From NCBI GenBank assembly GCA_027593245.1, contig JAQCJC010000002.1, positions 1 through 58,063 of the forward strand: a stretch of 58,063 bases of DNA, given 5' to 3'. The notes below the pieces were generated by a model, which searched no databases, had not been told where the DNA came from, and saw only the letters and a program-made list of their open reading frames with translations. Within the stretch, counting starts at the first letter, position 1. Each line of letters starts with the position of its first letter. The position numbers and the translations under genes are program-made. This document shows positions 9,625-19,639 of this stretch, piece by piece. The DNA is from Bacteroidota bacterium (GTDB lineage Bacteria; Bacteroidota; Bacteroidia; Flavobacteriales; Flavobacteriaceae).

Positions 9625-10206
9625 ATGATCACTCACATAAGTGGAAAGCTAGTTGAAAAATCTCCAACAAATGTTGTGGTTGATTGTAACGGGATAGGCT
9701 ATTTTATTCACATTTCACTTCATACATTTTCACAGCTAACAAACGAGGAGCATGTTAAGTTACTTACCCATTTTCAGGTTAAAGAAGACGCACAGCAATT
9801 GTATGGTTTTGCAACATCAGCTGAGCGTGAAATATTTAGACTTTTAATCTCTGTCAGTGGGATTGGTACAAATACAGCACGAACTATGTTGTCTTCATTG
9901 ACGCCCAAACAAGTACGTGAAGGGATTGCCTGCGAGGACGTCGCATTGATTCAATCGGTCAAAGGGATCGGCCTTAAAACAGCCCAGCGTGTTATTATTG
10001 ATCTAAAAGATAAAGTCCTTAAAATTTACGACATTGACGAATCTGTTGCTGTTTCAAACAATACAAATAAAGATGAAGCGTTATCAGCACTAGAGGTTTT
10101 GGGATTTGCTAAAAAGCAATCGAACAGAGTTGTTGCGAAAATTATAGCGCAACAGCCTGATGCTACTGTAGAAATAATCATCAAAGATGCTCTAAAAAAT
10201 TTATAA
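9625..10206 (+). CDS. ruvA: Holliday junction DNA-binding protein RuvA
   Basis: A 193-residue protein that binds four-way DNA junctions as a tetramer and loads the RuvB motor. The N-terminal OB-fold begins MITHISGKLVEKSPTNVVVDC. Two helix-hairpin-helix segments follow (SVSGIGTNTAR and SVKGIGLKTAQR), and a C-terminal RuvB-contact domain contains EALSALEVLGF. Length and domain order are canonical. sprA begins 6 bases after the stop codon, an arrangement commonly seen in Flavobacteriia where ruvA, sprA and gcvH are neighbours. Confidence 0.98.
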   Translation: MITHISGKLVEKSPTNVVVDCNGIGYFIHISLHTFSQLTNEEHVKLLTHFQVKEDAQQLYGFATSAEREIFRLLISVSGIGTNTARTMLSSLTPKQVREGIACEDVALIQSVKGIGLKTAQRVIIDLKDKVLKIYDIDESVAVSNNTNKDEALSALEVLGFAKKQSNRVVAKIIAQQPDATVEIIIKDALKNL

Positions 10207-10212
10207 AAAATA

Positions 10213-13200
10213 TTGAAAATTTTCAATCTTAAAATAAATCTCAACAGCTACGCTGTTTTAGCTTTTCTCAGCTTAAGTAGTGTTTTATGGGCACAACAAA
10301 CCCCTGTTGTTCGTGATTCTACATCGACCACATTTTCATTTAGAGATCTTAGTACACCAGACCCAAGTAGTGTTGTCTCTAAATACACTTATGATCCGAT
10401 TACAGACCGCTATTACTACACCTCAAAAGTTGGTGATTTCAATATAAAATATCCGGTAATTCTCACACCCGAAGAATTTCAAGCCTTGGTTCAAAGGGAG
10501 AATTTGAAGAGTTATTACAAGGAGAAGCTAGATGCTTTTGATGGCAAAAAGGAAGGATCAGAAGCTGCCAAAAGGAATTTAATTCCAGATTTGTACGTGA
10601 ATTCCAAAGTTTTCGAAACAATTTTTGGCGGAAATGTCATATCAGTTGTTCCTCAGGGATCTGTAGAGATGGATCTTGGGGTAATGTATACCAAACAAGA
10701 AAACCCTGCTTTTTCACCAAGAAATCAAAGTAATTTTACTTTTGATTTTGATCAACGTATTAGCCTTAGCTTGATGGGGAAGGTTGGGACTCGACTACAG
10801 GTCAATGCGAATTATGATACTCAATCAACCTTTGACTTTCAAAATTTATTTAAAATTGAATTTGACCCAACTGCAGCAGCAGAAGAAGAGCTCTCTAAAA
10901 ATAATACAATTGGTGGGGGAGTAGCTAAGGCATCTGATTTAAAAAATAAAACTAATAACGGCAAATCTTACAGCGGCAATGAGGATACGATTTTAAAGAA
11001 GCTAGAAGTTGGTAATGTGAGTATGCCGCTCAACAGTTCCCTTATTAGGGGTGCTCAGAGTTTATTTGGGGTTAAGTCACAGTTACAATTTGGTAAAACA
11101 ACAGTTACGGGGGTATTCTCAGAACAGCAATCCGAAACACGAAGTATTGTAGCTCAAGGAGGAGGCGCACTTCAAGAGTTCGATTTTTTTGGATTGGATT
11201 ACGATGAAAACAGACATTTCTTTTTAGCTCAATATTTTAGAGATCATTACGATGAAGCTCTTGAAAATTATCCGTTTATAAACTCTCAAGTTCAAATCAC
11301 CAGAATAGAAGTTTGGGTAACTAACAGAACTAACCAGACACAAAATGTTCGTAATATTTTAGCTCTTCAAGACTTAGGAGAATCCTCAAGAATTGGGTTA
11401 ACTGTCCCGCCAGTTGACTTTATCAATGTTGGGCCTAATGCATATCCAGACAATGCAAATAATGATTTTGACCCTACCACTATTGGCGAACCAGGATCAC
11501 AACTTACAGAATCCATTCGCGATATAGCAACTGCACAATCTGGATTTTTAACATCAGGAGTCAATGAAGGATTTGACTACGGAAAATTAGAAAATGCAAG
11601 AAAATTAATTGAAGGAAACGAGTACAGGGTCAATACACAGCTGGGTTATATTTCACTTAACCAACGCCTTCAAAATGATGAGGTCTTGGCCGTCGCTTTT
11701 CAGTTTACCGTTGGAGGCGAAGTTTATCAAGTGGGTGAGTTTGCTAATGATGGTTTGAATGCTACTGAAGTCAGCACTGATTTAAATACGGGGAATGAGA
11801 TTGTAAACAACCAAAGTCTTGTCCTTAAAATGCTTAAAAGTGCAGTGACCAATGTAGAACTACCTATTTGGGATTTGATGATGAAAAACGTCTATGACAC
11901 TGGCGCATACCAATTGTCCCAAGAAGACTTTAAGTTAAATATTTTTTATAATGAAACCTCATCCTTAAATTTCATTTCACCTGTAGATGGAACACCATTC
12001 CCCAATCCGGTTGCTAATCAGGACCCTATCAACGACATCCCATTGATTCGCCTTTTTAATTTTGACCGACTGAATTTTAATAATGATCCGCAGAACAATG
12101 GGGACGGTTTTTTCGATTTTGTGCCTGGGATAACAGTGATTCCACAAAACGGGAAAATTATTTTCACTAAAGCGGAGCCTTTTGGTGCTTATTTATTTGA
12201 AACTTTGAGGTTAAATCCTTCCGAAAACTACCAGGCAGACGAAACGCTTCCTGGTGCGTACAATGCGAATCAGACCAAATATGTATATAGATCTTTATAT
12301 ACGAGTACAAAAACAGCGGCCCTTCAAGATAGCGAAAAAAATAAGTTTCAAATTCGAGGACGTTACAAATCTAGTGGAGGCTCTGGGATTCCTATCGGAG
12401 CATTTAATGTGCCAAGAGGCTCGGTTAAAGTCACTGCAGGGGGGCGTGTGCTGGTTGAAGGGGTCGACTACACCGTGAATTATCAAATAGGAACGGTTCA
12501 AATATTAGACCCATCCCTTCAGTCGTCCAATACTCCAATTCAAGTCTCTGTTGAAAATAATTCTGTTTTTGGGCAACAAACAAGACGTTTTACAGGGTTT
12601 AACGTAGAACACCAATTCAATGAAAATTTCGTATTAGGTGCAACACTTTTAAATTTAAATGAACGCCCAATAACTCAGAAAGCAAATTACGGTACCGAGC
12701 CGATCAACAACACCGTTATAGGCTTTAATGGAAACTATTCTACAGAACTGCCCTTTATGACACGAATGGCAAATAAACTCCCTAATATTGACACTGACGC
12801 GACTTCTAATTTATCACTGCGCGGAGAATTTGCTTACTTAAAGCCAGGCGCACCTAAAGGCACTGATTTTAATAATGAGGTAACTTCTTATATTGACGAT
12901 TTCGAAGGCACCCAAAATGGGATTAGCTTACTCACACCACAATCTTGGTTTTTGTCAAGTCGACCAAAAGGATTAGGACGGTTATATGCACAAGGAAACG
13001 AAGACGATAACGGTTATCAAAATGGTTTTGACAGAGCTCTTTTGAATTGGTATACTATAGACCCAATTTTCTATAGTTCCCAACGCCCTGGAGAAATTTC
13101 AGATGACGATGTTTCAGACCTTTACACACGACGTATTTTTATTGATGAGCTATTTCCAGAAATTGATTTGGTAACAGGTCAATATACGGTAATTAACTCT

Positions 13201-16200
13201 TTAGATTTGGTTTATAGACCCAGCGAGCGTGGGCCATACAATTACCAACAAGGCGCTGAAGACGGCATTTTAGATAACCCACAGAATAGTTGGGCTGGGA
13301 TTTCAAGACAATTAACCTCTACTGATTTTGAACAAGCTAATGTAGAATATGTTGAGTTTTGGTTGATGGATCCCTTTTTAAATAATCCGTCAAACCCTGG
13401 AGGTAAATTGGTTCTTAACTTAGGGAATATCTCTGAGGACGTTATTAAGGACGGGAAAAAGCAATACGAAAATGGGCTGCCAAGTGATGGTGATGTAAGT
13501 TTGCTGCCTCCCTCTGTTTGGGGGACTGTATCCCCTCAAAATCAGTCGTTGATTTATGCTTTTTCGACTCAAGGGCAGGAGCGTAACAACCAAGATGTTG
13601 GGCTTGACGGTTATGATGATACTGAAGAGCGAAATACTACAGATGCTCGATTTACTTCGTTTTCGAATCTTGCCGATCCTGCAAATGACAATTATACCTA
13701 TTACCTAAACTCAAGTGGTGATATTTTTGAACGTTACAAGCGATACAATGGGCTTGAAGGAAACTCACCAGATATATTTACTGAAACTAACAGAGGATCC
13801 ACCACACAACCCGACGTAGAAGATATCAATAGAGATAACACAATGAATACCATTGATAGTTATTACGAATACGAATTAGACATCACATTTTCGGCTCTAA
13901 ATAACCCAAATAGCCCATACATTGTTGACCGAAAATCGATTACAAATATCACGCTTCCAAATGGTTCTCAGTCGGGTGACATCAATTGGTATCAGTTTAG
14001 AATTCCACTTACTGAATTTACCAATGCTGTAGGAGGAATATCAGATTTTAGATCGATCCGCTTCACAAGGATGTATCTTAAAGAATTTACAGAAACAACA
14101 GTGTTGAGGTTTGGTACTTTTGATTTGGTGCGAAGCGACTGGCGACGATTTTTACAGTCTTTGGACAATGATTCAGATGCTGCTACTGCTTTGGAACCAA
14201 CAGACTTTAGTGTCGGAATAGTTGGCATTCAAGAAAACGATGGCAGTTATGTTTCACCCCCAAATGTTCAACGCGAGCAGCTTAATAACAACAACACTAT
14301 TGTACGTCAAAATGAGCAGTCTCTTGTAGTAGATGTTTGTGAATTGGAGCCTCAGGACTCAAGAGCTGTTTTTAAGAACATCAATGTCGATATGCGTCAG
14401 TACAAAAAACTTAAGATGTTTATCCACGCGGAGGATGGTGAAGCGGATAGTTTTGAACAAGGCCAATTAGTTGCTTTTGTGCGTATGGGTAATGATTTTA
14501 CACAAAATTATTATCAATTAGAATTGCCACTTAGAAAATCATCCGGTGCGACTGGCGCCTCTGAATCTGAAGTCTGGCCTGAATACAACGAACTCAACAT
14601 CCCTTTGGAATTTTTAGAAAAAATTAAAGCATTAGGGATTAGTCAAGGGACTCTAGTAAATGAAGAACCTACATTTTATGATATAATTGATGGGGAATTG
14701 CAAGAGACACCTGTTGGGGAGTTTACTCCATTTTCTCTTAGCATTAACTCCACCCAATCTGAAGCGCCTTATGAGCAACGTATTGCAATTAAAGGAAATC
14801 CAAACTTTGGTGATATCCGCTCGCTTATGGTGGGGATAAAAAATATTGGTTCTGCCGACCAATGCGCTGAGGTATGGTTTAATGAACTGCGCATCGCTGA
14901 TATGGATAATGAAGGCGGCTGGGCAGCCATTATGAGTATGGATACTAATATTGCAGATTTCATGAATGTCAATGCCACAGCAAAACGAAGCACCACGGGC
15001 TTTGGAAACATCGATCAAGGACCAAACGAACGCAGTAGGGAAGATTTAAAACAATACGATTTTGTAACCAACATGAATGTTGGCCAATTATTACCTAAAA
15101 AATGGGGGCTTCAAATTCCGTTTAATTACGGACAAAGTGAAACTTTAATTACTCCTGAATATGATCAACAGTACAAAGATTTAAAGCTCCAAAACCGCAT
15201 AGATGCTGCCGAGACAAATGAAGAGCGAGATCGAATTCGAATGCAGTCAGAGGATTACACTAAGCGCAAAAGCATCAACTTTATTGGGGTTAAAAAACAA
15301 CGGACTGGAGATGCAAAACCTAGAATTTACGACGTTGAAAACCTAACCCTAAATTACTCATACAATGAAATGAAACATCGTGATTTTGAAATTGAAAACT
15401 CTCTTGATCAGAATGTTCGCGTTGGGGCAAATTACGCCTATAGTTTCCAACCATTAAATTTTGAACCATTTAAGGAAAATGATTCATTGTTTACTGGAAA
15501 ATACTGGAAAATTATTAAAGATTTTAATCTTAACTTATTGCCGTCAAACCTGACGATCAATTCCGATATTATTCGTCAATTCAATAGTCAAAAGTTTAGA
15601 GATGCTGATCTAGGAGCAAGTAATATTACGGTGGATGAGTTGATCCGAAGAAACTACACTTTTGATCTGGAATATACGTTAAACTATCAGCTCACAAATG
15701 CCTTAAGTTTTAATTTTACATCATCCAACAATCACATTGTTCGGAACTATTTTATAAACGATGATTTGAACGGAGATCAGGACCCTAGCTTAGGAGTATG
15801 GGACCGTTTTTTCGACTTTGGGGACCCAAACCGGCATTCGCAACAATTGGGAATAAATTATGAATTACCGCTTTACAAAATTCCAACATTGAGTTTCTTG
15901 ACTGCAAATTATTCGTACACAGGAGATTTTCTCTGGAACAAGGGATCAGACCTCTTTGGTCAACTAAACATTAACGGGCAGACTTATGATTTAGGAAATT
16001 CGATATCTAATGCCAATCAGCACAATCTCAATACCTCTTTTGATATGCGTAAGCTTTACCGTTATTTGGGATTAAAAACCTCTAGATCTTCGCGCCCATC
16101 ACGTGTTCGGAACAATTCCAGCACCAATTCTGGACGCACTGCATCTAAAAAGAAATTTAACATCAAAGACTTTGGGCTAGGATTACTCACGGCTATCAAT

Positions 16201-17553
16201 AGAATGCAAGTCAACTATTCTGAAAGCAACAGCTCTTTTTTGCCGGGCTATTTACCAACGCCTGGATTTGTTGGGACCATGAAGCCTACATTGGGCTACA
16301 CTTTAGGGAGTCAGCGGGATGTTCGAATTGTTGCTGCTCAGAACGGCTGGCTCACAACATTCGATCAATTTAATCAGCAGTATTCAGAAACACATAATGA
16401 AAACTTGGATTACGCCATAAATACCGAGCCTATATCAGACTTAAAAATCGATTTTACAGGGGGTAAAACTTATGCTACAAACTTTACAGAAAACTTTAAC
16501 ACCTCCGACACAAATGGGGATGGTTTAAGCAACACCTATAATTCACTTATTCAAAATACATTTGGTAATTTTAACATATCAACAGCATTGATTCGAACAG
16601 CCTTTAGTCAAAGCGATGAATTCAATTCCGCCCCTTTTGAAGATTTCAAAAACAACAGATTGGTGATTGCCAACAGATTGGCTCAGGATTTTTACGGGAA
16701 CACAGCTTATGCTACGGATGCTGAGGGATACCCCTTAGGTTTTGGTAAAAACAGCCAGTCTGTTTTGCTGCCTGCATTCTTGTCGGCTTATTCTGGTAAA
16801 AAAGCAAATAAAATTAGCCTAGATGCTTTCCGCGACATCCCAATTCCGAATTGGACTTTGAAATACACAGGGTTAATGAAAAATAAATGGTTTAAAAAAC
16901 ATTTCAGGCGATTTTCCATTACGCATGGCTATAGATCTTCTTATACAATAAACCAGTTCCGTACGAATTTAGATTACAAAGCTGCTGATCCTAATTTGGA
17001 TTATGCCTCTCAAAATTCCAATGTTTTAGACCAGTCTGGCAATTTCAAAGTTAAGACCCTGTTTAGTAATGTTAATTTGGTTGAACAATTTAGCCCCTTA
17101 ATAAAAGTGGATTTCGAAATGAAAAACTCCATTAAGCTATCTACAGAAATCAAAAAAGACCGAAGCTTATCCATGAGCTTTGACAATAACTTGTTGACAG
17201 AAATCCAAGGTTATGAATATATTTTTGGATTAGGTTACCGTATAAAAGATCTACGTATCAGGTCGAAATTGGCGGGACCTCGAAAAATCATAAAGAGTGA
17301 TTTGAATATGAAAGCCGATTTGTCTGTACGGAATAACAAGACAATAATAAGATATTTAGATTTAGACAATAATCAAGTGAGTGCTGGCCAAACAATATGG
17401 AGTTTAAAATACGCGGCTGATTATGCTTTTAGCAGTAATTTGACTGCAATATTTTATTTTGATTACGCATTCTCAGAATATGCAATATCTACAGCCTTTC
17501 CACAAACCACCATAAGGTCTGGATTTACTCTGCGATATAATTTTGGAAACTAA
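10213..17553 (+). CDS. sprA: SprA/Sov family type IX secretion outer-membrane translocon
   Basis: A 2446-residue protein, the size of SprA (Sov in Porphyromonas), the very large beta-barrel that forms the export channel of the type IX secretion system and is needed for gliding in Flavobacterium. The only usable start is a TTG at 10213; an in-frame stop lies 6 bases upstream and the TTG gives a signal peptide ending LSSVLWAQQ. The sequence has long aromatic/asparagine-rich beta-strand patterns throughout, an N-terminal SprA segment with SVVPQGSVEMDLG, a middle region with YIDDFEGTQ, and a C-terminal barrel strand ending FTLRYNFGN. It lies between ruvA and gcvH. The reading frame is intact over 7.3 kb. 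Identity rests on length, architecture and synteny. Confidence 0.95.
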   Translation: MKIFNLKINLNSYAVLAFLSLSSVLWAQQTPVVRDSTSTTFSFRDLSTPDPSSVVSKYTYDPITDRYYYTSKVGDFNIKYPVILTPEEFQALVQRENLKSYYKEKLDAFDGKKEGSEAAKRNLIPDLYVNSKVFETIFGGNVISVVPQGSVEMDLGVMYTKQENPAFSPRNQSNFTFDFDQRISLSLMGKVGTRLQVNANYDTQSTFDFQNLFKIEFDPTAAAEEELSKNNTIGGGVAKASDLKNKTNNGKSYSGNEDTILKKLEVGNVSMPLNSSLIRGAQSLFGVKSQLQFGKTTVTGVFSEQQSETRSIVAQGGGALQEFDFFGLDYDENRHFFLAQYFRDHYDEALENYPFINSQVQITRIEVWVTNRTNQTQNVRNILALQDLGESSRIGLTVPPVDFINVGPNAYPDNANNDFDPTTIGEPGSQLTESIRDIATAQSGFLTSGVNEGFDYGKLENARKLIEGNEYRVNTQLGYISLNQRLQNDEVLAVAFQFTVGGEVYQVGEFANDGLNATEVSTDLNTGNEIVNNQSLVLKMLKSAVTNVELPIWDLMMKNVYDTGAYQLSQEDFKLNIFYNETSSLNFISPVDGTPFPNPVANQDPINDIPLIRLFNFDRLNFNNDPQNNGDGFFDFVPGITVIPQNGKIIFTKAEPFGAYLFETLRLNPSENYQADETLPGAYNANQTKYVYRSLYTSTKTAALQDSEKNKFQIRGRYKSSGGSGIPIGAFNVPRGSVKVTAGGRVLVEGVDYTVNYQIGTVQILDPSLQSSNTPIQVSVENNSVFGQQTRRFTGFNVEHQFNENFVLGATLLNLNERPITQKANYGTEPINNTVIGFNGNYSTELPFMTRMANKLPNIDTDATSNLSLRGEFAYLKPGAPKGTDFNNEVTSYIDDFEGTQNGISLLTPQSWFLSSRPKGLGRLYAQGNEDDNGYQNGFDRALLNWYTIDPIFYSSQRPGEISDDDVSDLYTRRIFIDELFPEIDLVTGQYTVINSLDLVYRPSERGPYNYQQGAEDGILDNPQNSWAGISRQLTSTDFEQANVEYVEFWLMDPFLNNPSNPGGKLVLNLGNISEDVIKDGKKQYENGLPSDGDVSLLPPSVWGTVSPQNQSLIYAFSTQGQERNNQDVGLDGYDDTEERNTTDARFTSFSNLADPANDNYTYYLNSSGDIFERYKRYNGLEGNSPDIFTETNRGSTTQPDVEDINRDNTMNTIDSYYEYELDITFSALNNPNSPYIVDRKSITNITLPNGSQSGDINWYQFRIPLTEFTNAVGGISDFRSIRFTRMYLKEFTETTVLRFGTFDLVRSDWRRFLQSLDNDSDAATALEPTDFSVGIVGIQENDGSYVSPPNVQREQLNNNNTIVRQNEQSLVVDVCELEPQDSRAVFKNINVDMRQYKKLKMFIHAEDGEADSFEQGQLVAFVRMGNDFTQNYYQLELPLRKSSGATGASESEVWPEYNELNIPLEFLEKIKALGISQGTLVNEEPTFYDIIDGELQETPVGEFTPFSLSINSTQSEAPYEQRIAIKGNPNFGDIRSLMVGIKNIGSADQCAEVWFNELRIADMDNEGGWAAIMSMDTNIADFMNVNATAKRSTTGFGNIDQGPNERSREDLKQYDFVTNMNVGQLLPKKWGLQIPFNYGQSETLITPEYDQQYKDLKLQNRIDAAETNEERDRIRMQSEDYTKRKSINFIGVKKQRTGDAKPRIYDVENLTLNYSYNEMKHRDFEIENSLDQNVRVGANYAYSFQPLNFEPFKENDSLFTGKYWKIIKDFNLNLLPSNLTINSDIIRQFNSQKFRDADLGASNITVDELIRRNYTFDLEYTLNYQLTNALSFNFTSSNNHIVRNYFINDDLNGDQDPSLGVWDRFFDFGDPNRHSQQLGINYELPLYKIPTLSFLTANYSYTGDFLWNKGSDLFGQLNINGQTYDLGNSISNANQHNLNTSFDMRKLYRYLGLKTSRSSRPSRVRNNSSTNSGRTASKKKFNIKDFGLGLLTAINRMQVNYSESNSSFLPGYLPTPGFVGTMKPTLGYTLGSQRDVRIVAAQNGWLTTFDQFNQQYSETHNENLDYAINTEPISDLKIDFTGGKTYATNFTENFNTSDTNGDGLSNTYNSLIQNTFGNFNISTALIRTAFSQSDEFNSAPFEDFKNNRLVIANRLAQDFYGNTAYATDAEGYPLGFGKNSQSVLLPAFLSAYSGKKANKISLDAFRDIPIPNWTLKYTGLMKNKWFKKHFRRFSITHGYRSSYTINQFRTNLDYKAADPNLDYASQNSNVLDQSGNFKVKTLFSNVNLVEQFSPLIKVDFEMKNSIKLSTEIKKDRSLSMSFDNNLLTEIQGYEYIFGLGYRIKDLRIRSKLAGPRKIIKSDLNMKADLSVRNNKTIIRYLDLDNNQVSAGQTIWSLKYAADYAFSSNLTAIFYFDYAFSEYAISTAFPQTTIRSGFTLRYNFGN

Positions 17554-17576
17554 TTTATACAATAACAACAAATAAA

Positions 17577-17957
17577 ATGAATGTACCTGAAGAATTAAAA
17601 TATACCAAAGACCATGAGTGGGTTAGTGCCAAGGGCGATATACTCACGATTGGGATTACTGATTTTGCTCAAGGCGAACTAGGAGATATCGTTTATGTTG
17701 AAGTGGATACATTGGACGAGACCCTCGAAGCTGAAGAAGTTTTTGGTACGGTTGAAGCCGTAAAAACTGTATCCGATTTGTTCCTTCCAGTTGCTGGAGA
17801 AATTATTGAATTTAACGATTCGCTAGAAGATGAACCAGAAAAAGTCAATGATGACCCTTACGGAGCTGGCTGGATGATAAAGCTTAAATGTTCTAATTTA
17901 GCCGATCTCGAGGAGTTGATGTCTGCCGATGATTATAAAGCTTTAATCGGTGTTTAA
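17577..17957 (+). CDS. gcvH: Glycine cleavage system H protein
   Basis: A 126-residue lipoyl carrier protein. It shuttles the aminomethyl group between the P, T and L proteins of the glycine cleavage system. The lipoylation site is Lys63 in GTVEAVKTVSDL; the opening PEELKYTKDHEWV and the closing GWMIKLK are typical. None of the other cleavage-system genes is in the window; the gene's place here, directly after sprA, reflects flavobacterial synteny and not function. The VanZ-like gene overlaps its end by 8 bases. Confidence 0.98.
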   Translation: MNVPEELKYTKDHEWVSAKGDILTIGITDFAQGELGDIVYVEVDTLDETLEAEEVFGTVEAVKTVSDLFLPVAGEIIEFNDSLEDEPEKVNDDPYGAGWMIKLKCSNLADLEELMSADDYKALIGV

Positions 17958-18333
17958 AAAATCGCTGATCCACCTGTTGTCTATTGGTTATGCACTTTGC
18001 TTAGCCGTTGCGAGTTTGGTAGAAATAAACACTGAAGTCACGTTCAGTATAAAGCATCAAGACAAAATTTTTCATTTTGTAGCCTACGCAGTGCTTTGTT
18101 TTTTGTTTTTTTTATCATTTTATAAGCTAGCACTAAACAAAAATCTATTATATGCAGCCCTATTGGCCTTCACATTTGGCACAATTATTGAAATTTTTCA
18201 AAGTATAACAGCATACTCAAGAGAGTCTGATGTAAAAGATCTCTTTGCAAACACGCTTGGAATTTTGACAATGGTTATCATTTTGCGATGGAAAAAACAA
18301 ACTGTTGTTAAAAAGCTCCAAACGTTTATGTAG
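17950..18333 (+). CDS. VanZ-like family membrane protein
   Basis: A 127-residue protein with about four hydrophobic helices, starting at a GTG that overlaps the last 8 bases of gcvH. The segment HQDKIFHFVAYAVLCFLF followed by a helix and FGTIIEIFQSITAYSRESDVKDLFANTLG matches the VanZ-like family signature (a conserved His/Asp before a helix, and the RxxDxxDxxxNxxG-like stretch). VanZ itself gives low-level teicoplanin resistance, but most family members, including this type next to gcvH in Flavobacteriia, have no known role. There is no reason to call it a resistance gene. The overlap with gcvH suggests translational coupling. Confidence 0.8.
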   Translation: MFKKSLIHLLSIGYALCLAVASLVEINTEVTFSIKHQDKIFHFVAYAVLCFLFFLSFYKLALNKNLLYAALLAFTFGTIIEIFQSITAYSRESDVKDLFANTLGILTMVIILRWKKQTVVKKLQTFM

Positions 18334-18377
18334 TTTTATTTTTTTTAATTAATTTAACCCCCTTATTATAATATACA

Positions 18378-19094
18378 ATGGAATCAAAGAAAAACCCAAA
18401 AGCAGATGTCAGTAGAAATGGCTCAATCTATTTCGCTGTTGGCTTGGCATTGATGTTGTTTTTAACGTACTCTACTCTTAATTACAAAACGTACGACAAA
18501 TCTAATATCGACATTGGAAAACTTAATCTAGACGATGAACTTGACGAGGAAATCCCAATCATTGAACAAATTATTCCACCACCACCACCACCTCCTCCTG
18601 CGGCTCCTGAAGTCATTGAAGTAGTAGAAGATGAGGAAGAAGTAGAAGAAACAGTGATCGATTCAACAGAAACTGATCAAGAGGAAGAGATCATGGAAGT
18701 CGAAGACGTTGAAGTCGAGGAGGTTATTGAAGATGTTGAGGTTCCTTTTGCTGTTATTGAAAATGTTCCAGAATATCCCGGATGCGAGCGCGGTTCAAAC
18801 GCTGATAAAAGAAAATGCATGTCCGACAAAATCGCGAAGTTTGTTCAACGTAAGTTCAACACAGATTTAGCAGGCGACTTAGGGCTTTCTGGGCGCCAGC
18901 GAATAAGTGTCATTTTTAAAATTGATAAAAACGGAAATGTCACCGGTGTACGTTCAAGGGCACCACACCCCAGGTTAGAAAAAGAAGCAGCTAGAGTAAT
19001 CAACATGCTGCCAAAAATGAAACCTGGTCGACAAAGAGGAAAGCCAGTAATTGTGCCTTATTCTTTACCGATTACTTTCCAAGTACAAGACTAG
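18378..19094 (+). CDS. TonB-family energy transducer
   Basis: A 238-residue protein with the TonB plan: a short cytoplasmic N-terminus, one transmembrane helix (residues about 16-31), a run of eight prolines near residue 67, a long Glu/Val-rich periplasmic spacer (about 75-125) and a C-terminal TonB domain (about 130-236, with ISVIFKIDKNGNVTGVRSRA and PVIVPYSLPITFQV). TonB proteins span the periplasm and transfer energy from ExbB/ExbD to outer-membrane receptors. Two cysteines (in YPGCERG and KRKCMSD) flank the start of the C-terminal domain and may form a disulfide, as in related Bacteroidota transducers. The transducer lies about 3 kb before the exbB-exbD cluster, which could be its motor. 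A terminator follows. Confidence 0.9.
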   Translation: MESKKNPKADVSRNGSIYFAVGLALMLFLTYSTLNYKTYDKSNIDIGKLNLDDELDEEIPIIEQIIPPPPPPPPAAPEVIEVVEDEEEVEETVIDSTETDQEEEIMEVEDVEVEEVIEDVEVPFAVIENVPEYPGCERGSNADKRKCMSDKIAKFVQRKFNTDLAGDLGLSGRQRISVIFKIDKNGNVTGVRSRAPHPRLEKEAARVINMLPKMKPGRQRGKPVIVPYSLPITFQVQD

Positions 19095-19115
19095 TCTTTA
19101 CAAATAGTATAAATT

Positions 19116-19145
19116 AAAATCCCGCCATTGGTGGGATTTTTTATT
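19116..19145 (+). terminator. Terminator after the TonB-family gene (probably bidirectional)
   Basis: An 11-bp stem (AAAATCCCGCC / GGTGGGATTTT, one G-T wobble) with a 3-base loop is followed by Ts. A-run and T-run flank both arms and the minus-strand protease gene ends at 19141, so it can serve converging transcripts. Confidence 0.85.
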
Positions 19146-19587
19146 TCATGTATAGATAATTCTTGTCGTAATCGATTACCGCCCTTCCTTTCTTCAATAC
19201 ATCAGCCCCAATGATGCCATCCACTGCAGTTAGATTTACAGTTTCAAATGCCGCATTGATTGGAGTCAAATCTATCAATGCGATGATGCAGTGTCTCCAT
19301 TGCCATTTGCCTAAATTTATTTGATTATTTTTAGATAGATTAGCATCAATATGTTCAGGACCAGCGCCCTTAGCTTTAATTGTTGTTTCTTTATAATCAA
19401 GCTTGTATTTTTTTGATAAATTTTTAGCCACAAAGGTTGTAGAAGCACCAGTATCTAAAATAAACCATCCTTTTACGCCATTAATTTTTGCAATAAGCTT
19501 GTAGTGGTTGCTTGAAGTAAAGTGAAGTTTTGTCTTGTGAAAATTATTTTCAGTTAAAATCTTCTCAATTGAGTGTTTATTTGTCAA
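19141..19587 (-). CDS. Retropepsin-like aspartyl protease
   Basis: A 148-residue single-domain aspartyl protease. The active-site motif LDTGAS has its aspartate at residue 45, and a second hydrophobic-glycine segment (VDGIIGADVLKKG) near residues 121-133 matches the flap/ILG portion of retropepsin folds. Such single-lobe proteins work as homodimers. No signal peptide or membrane helix is evident, so it may be cytoplasmic. The start is a TTG at 19587, the only start codon before the conserved domain; a perfect -7 box lies on the minus strand 19 bases upstream. The substrate is unknown. It is transcribed divergently from tatD. Confidence 0.75.
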   Translation of the reverse strand: MTNKHSIEKILTENNFHKTKLHFTSSNHYKLIAKINGVKGWFILDTGASTTFVAKNLSKKYKLDYKETTIKAKGAGPEHIDANLSKNNQINLGKWQWRHCIIALIDLTPINAAFETVNLTAVDGIIGADVLKKGRAVIDYDKNYLYMK

Positions 19588-19606
19588 GGCTGCTAAATAT
19601 TTTAAA

Positions 19607-19614
19607 CAAATATA
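19607..19614 (-). promoter_or_regulatory. -7 promoter box for the aspartyl protease gene
   Basis: On the minus strand this reads TATATTTG, an exact TAnnTTTG match, 19 bases before the TTG start. It supports the TTG start choice. It is back to back with the tatD box in a 52-base divergent intergenic region. Confidence 0.5.
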
Positions 19615-19627
19615 CTATACAAATCTG

Positions 19628-19635
19628 TACTTTTG
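19628..19635 (+). promoter_or_regulatory. -7 promoter box for tatD
   Basis: TACTTTTG matches TAnnTTTG exactly. Only 4 bases separate it from the tatD ATG at 19640, so a leaderless transcript is predicted. Confidence 0.6.
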
Positions 19636-19639
19636 TAGT

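Noticed and set aside
17950-18333. VanZ-like protein as an antibiotic-resistance gene
   Set aside because: No van cluster is present; this VanZ-like type next to gcvH is a routine flavobacterial neighbour with no shown resistance role.
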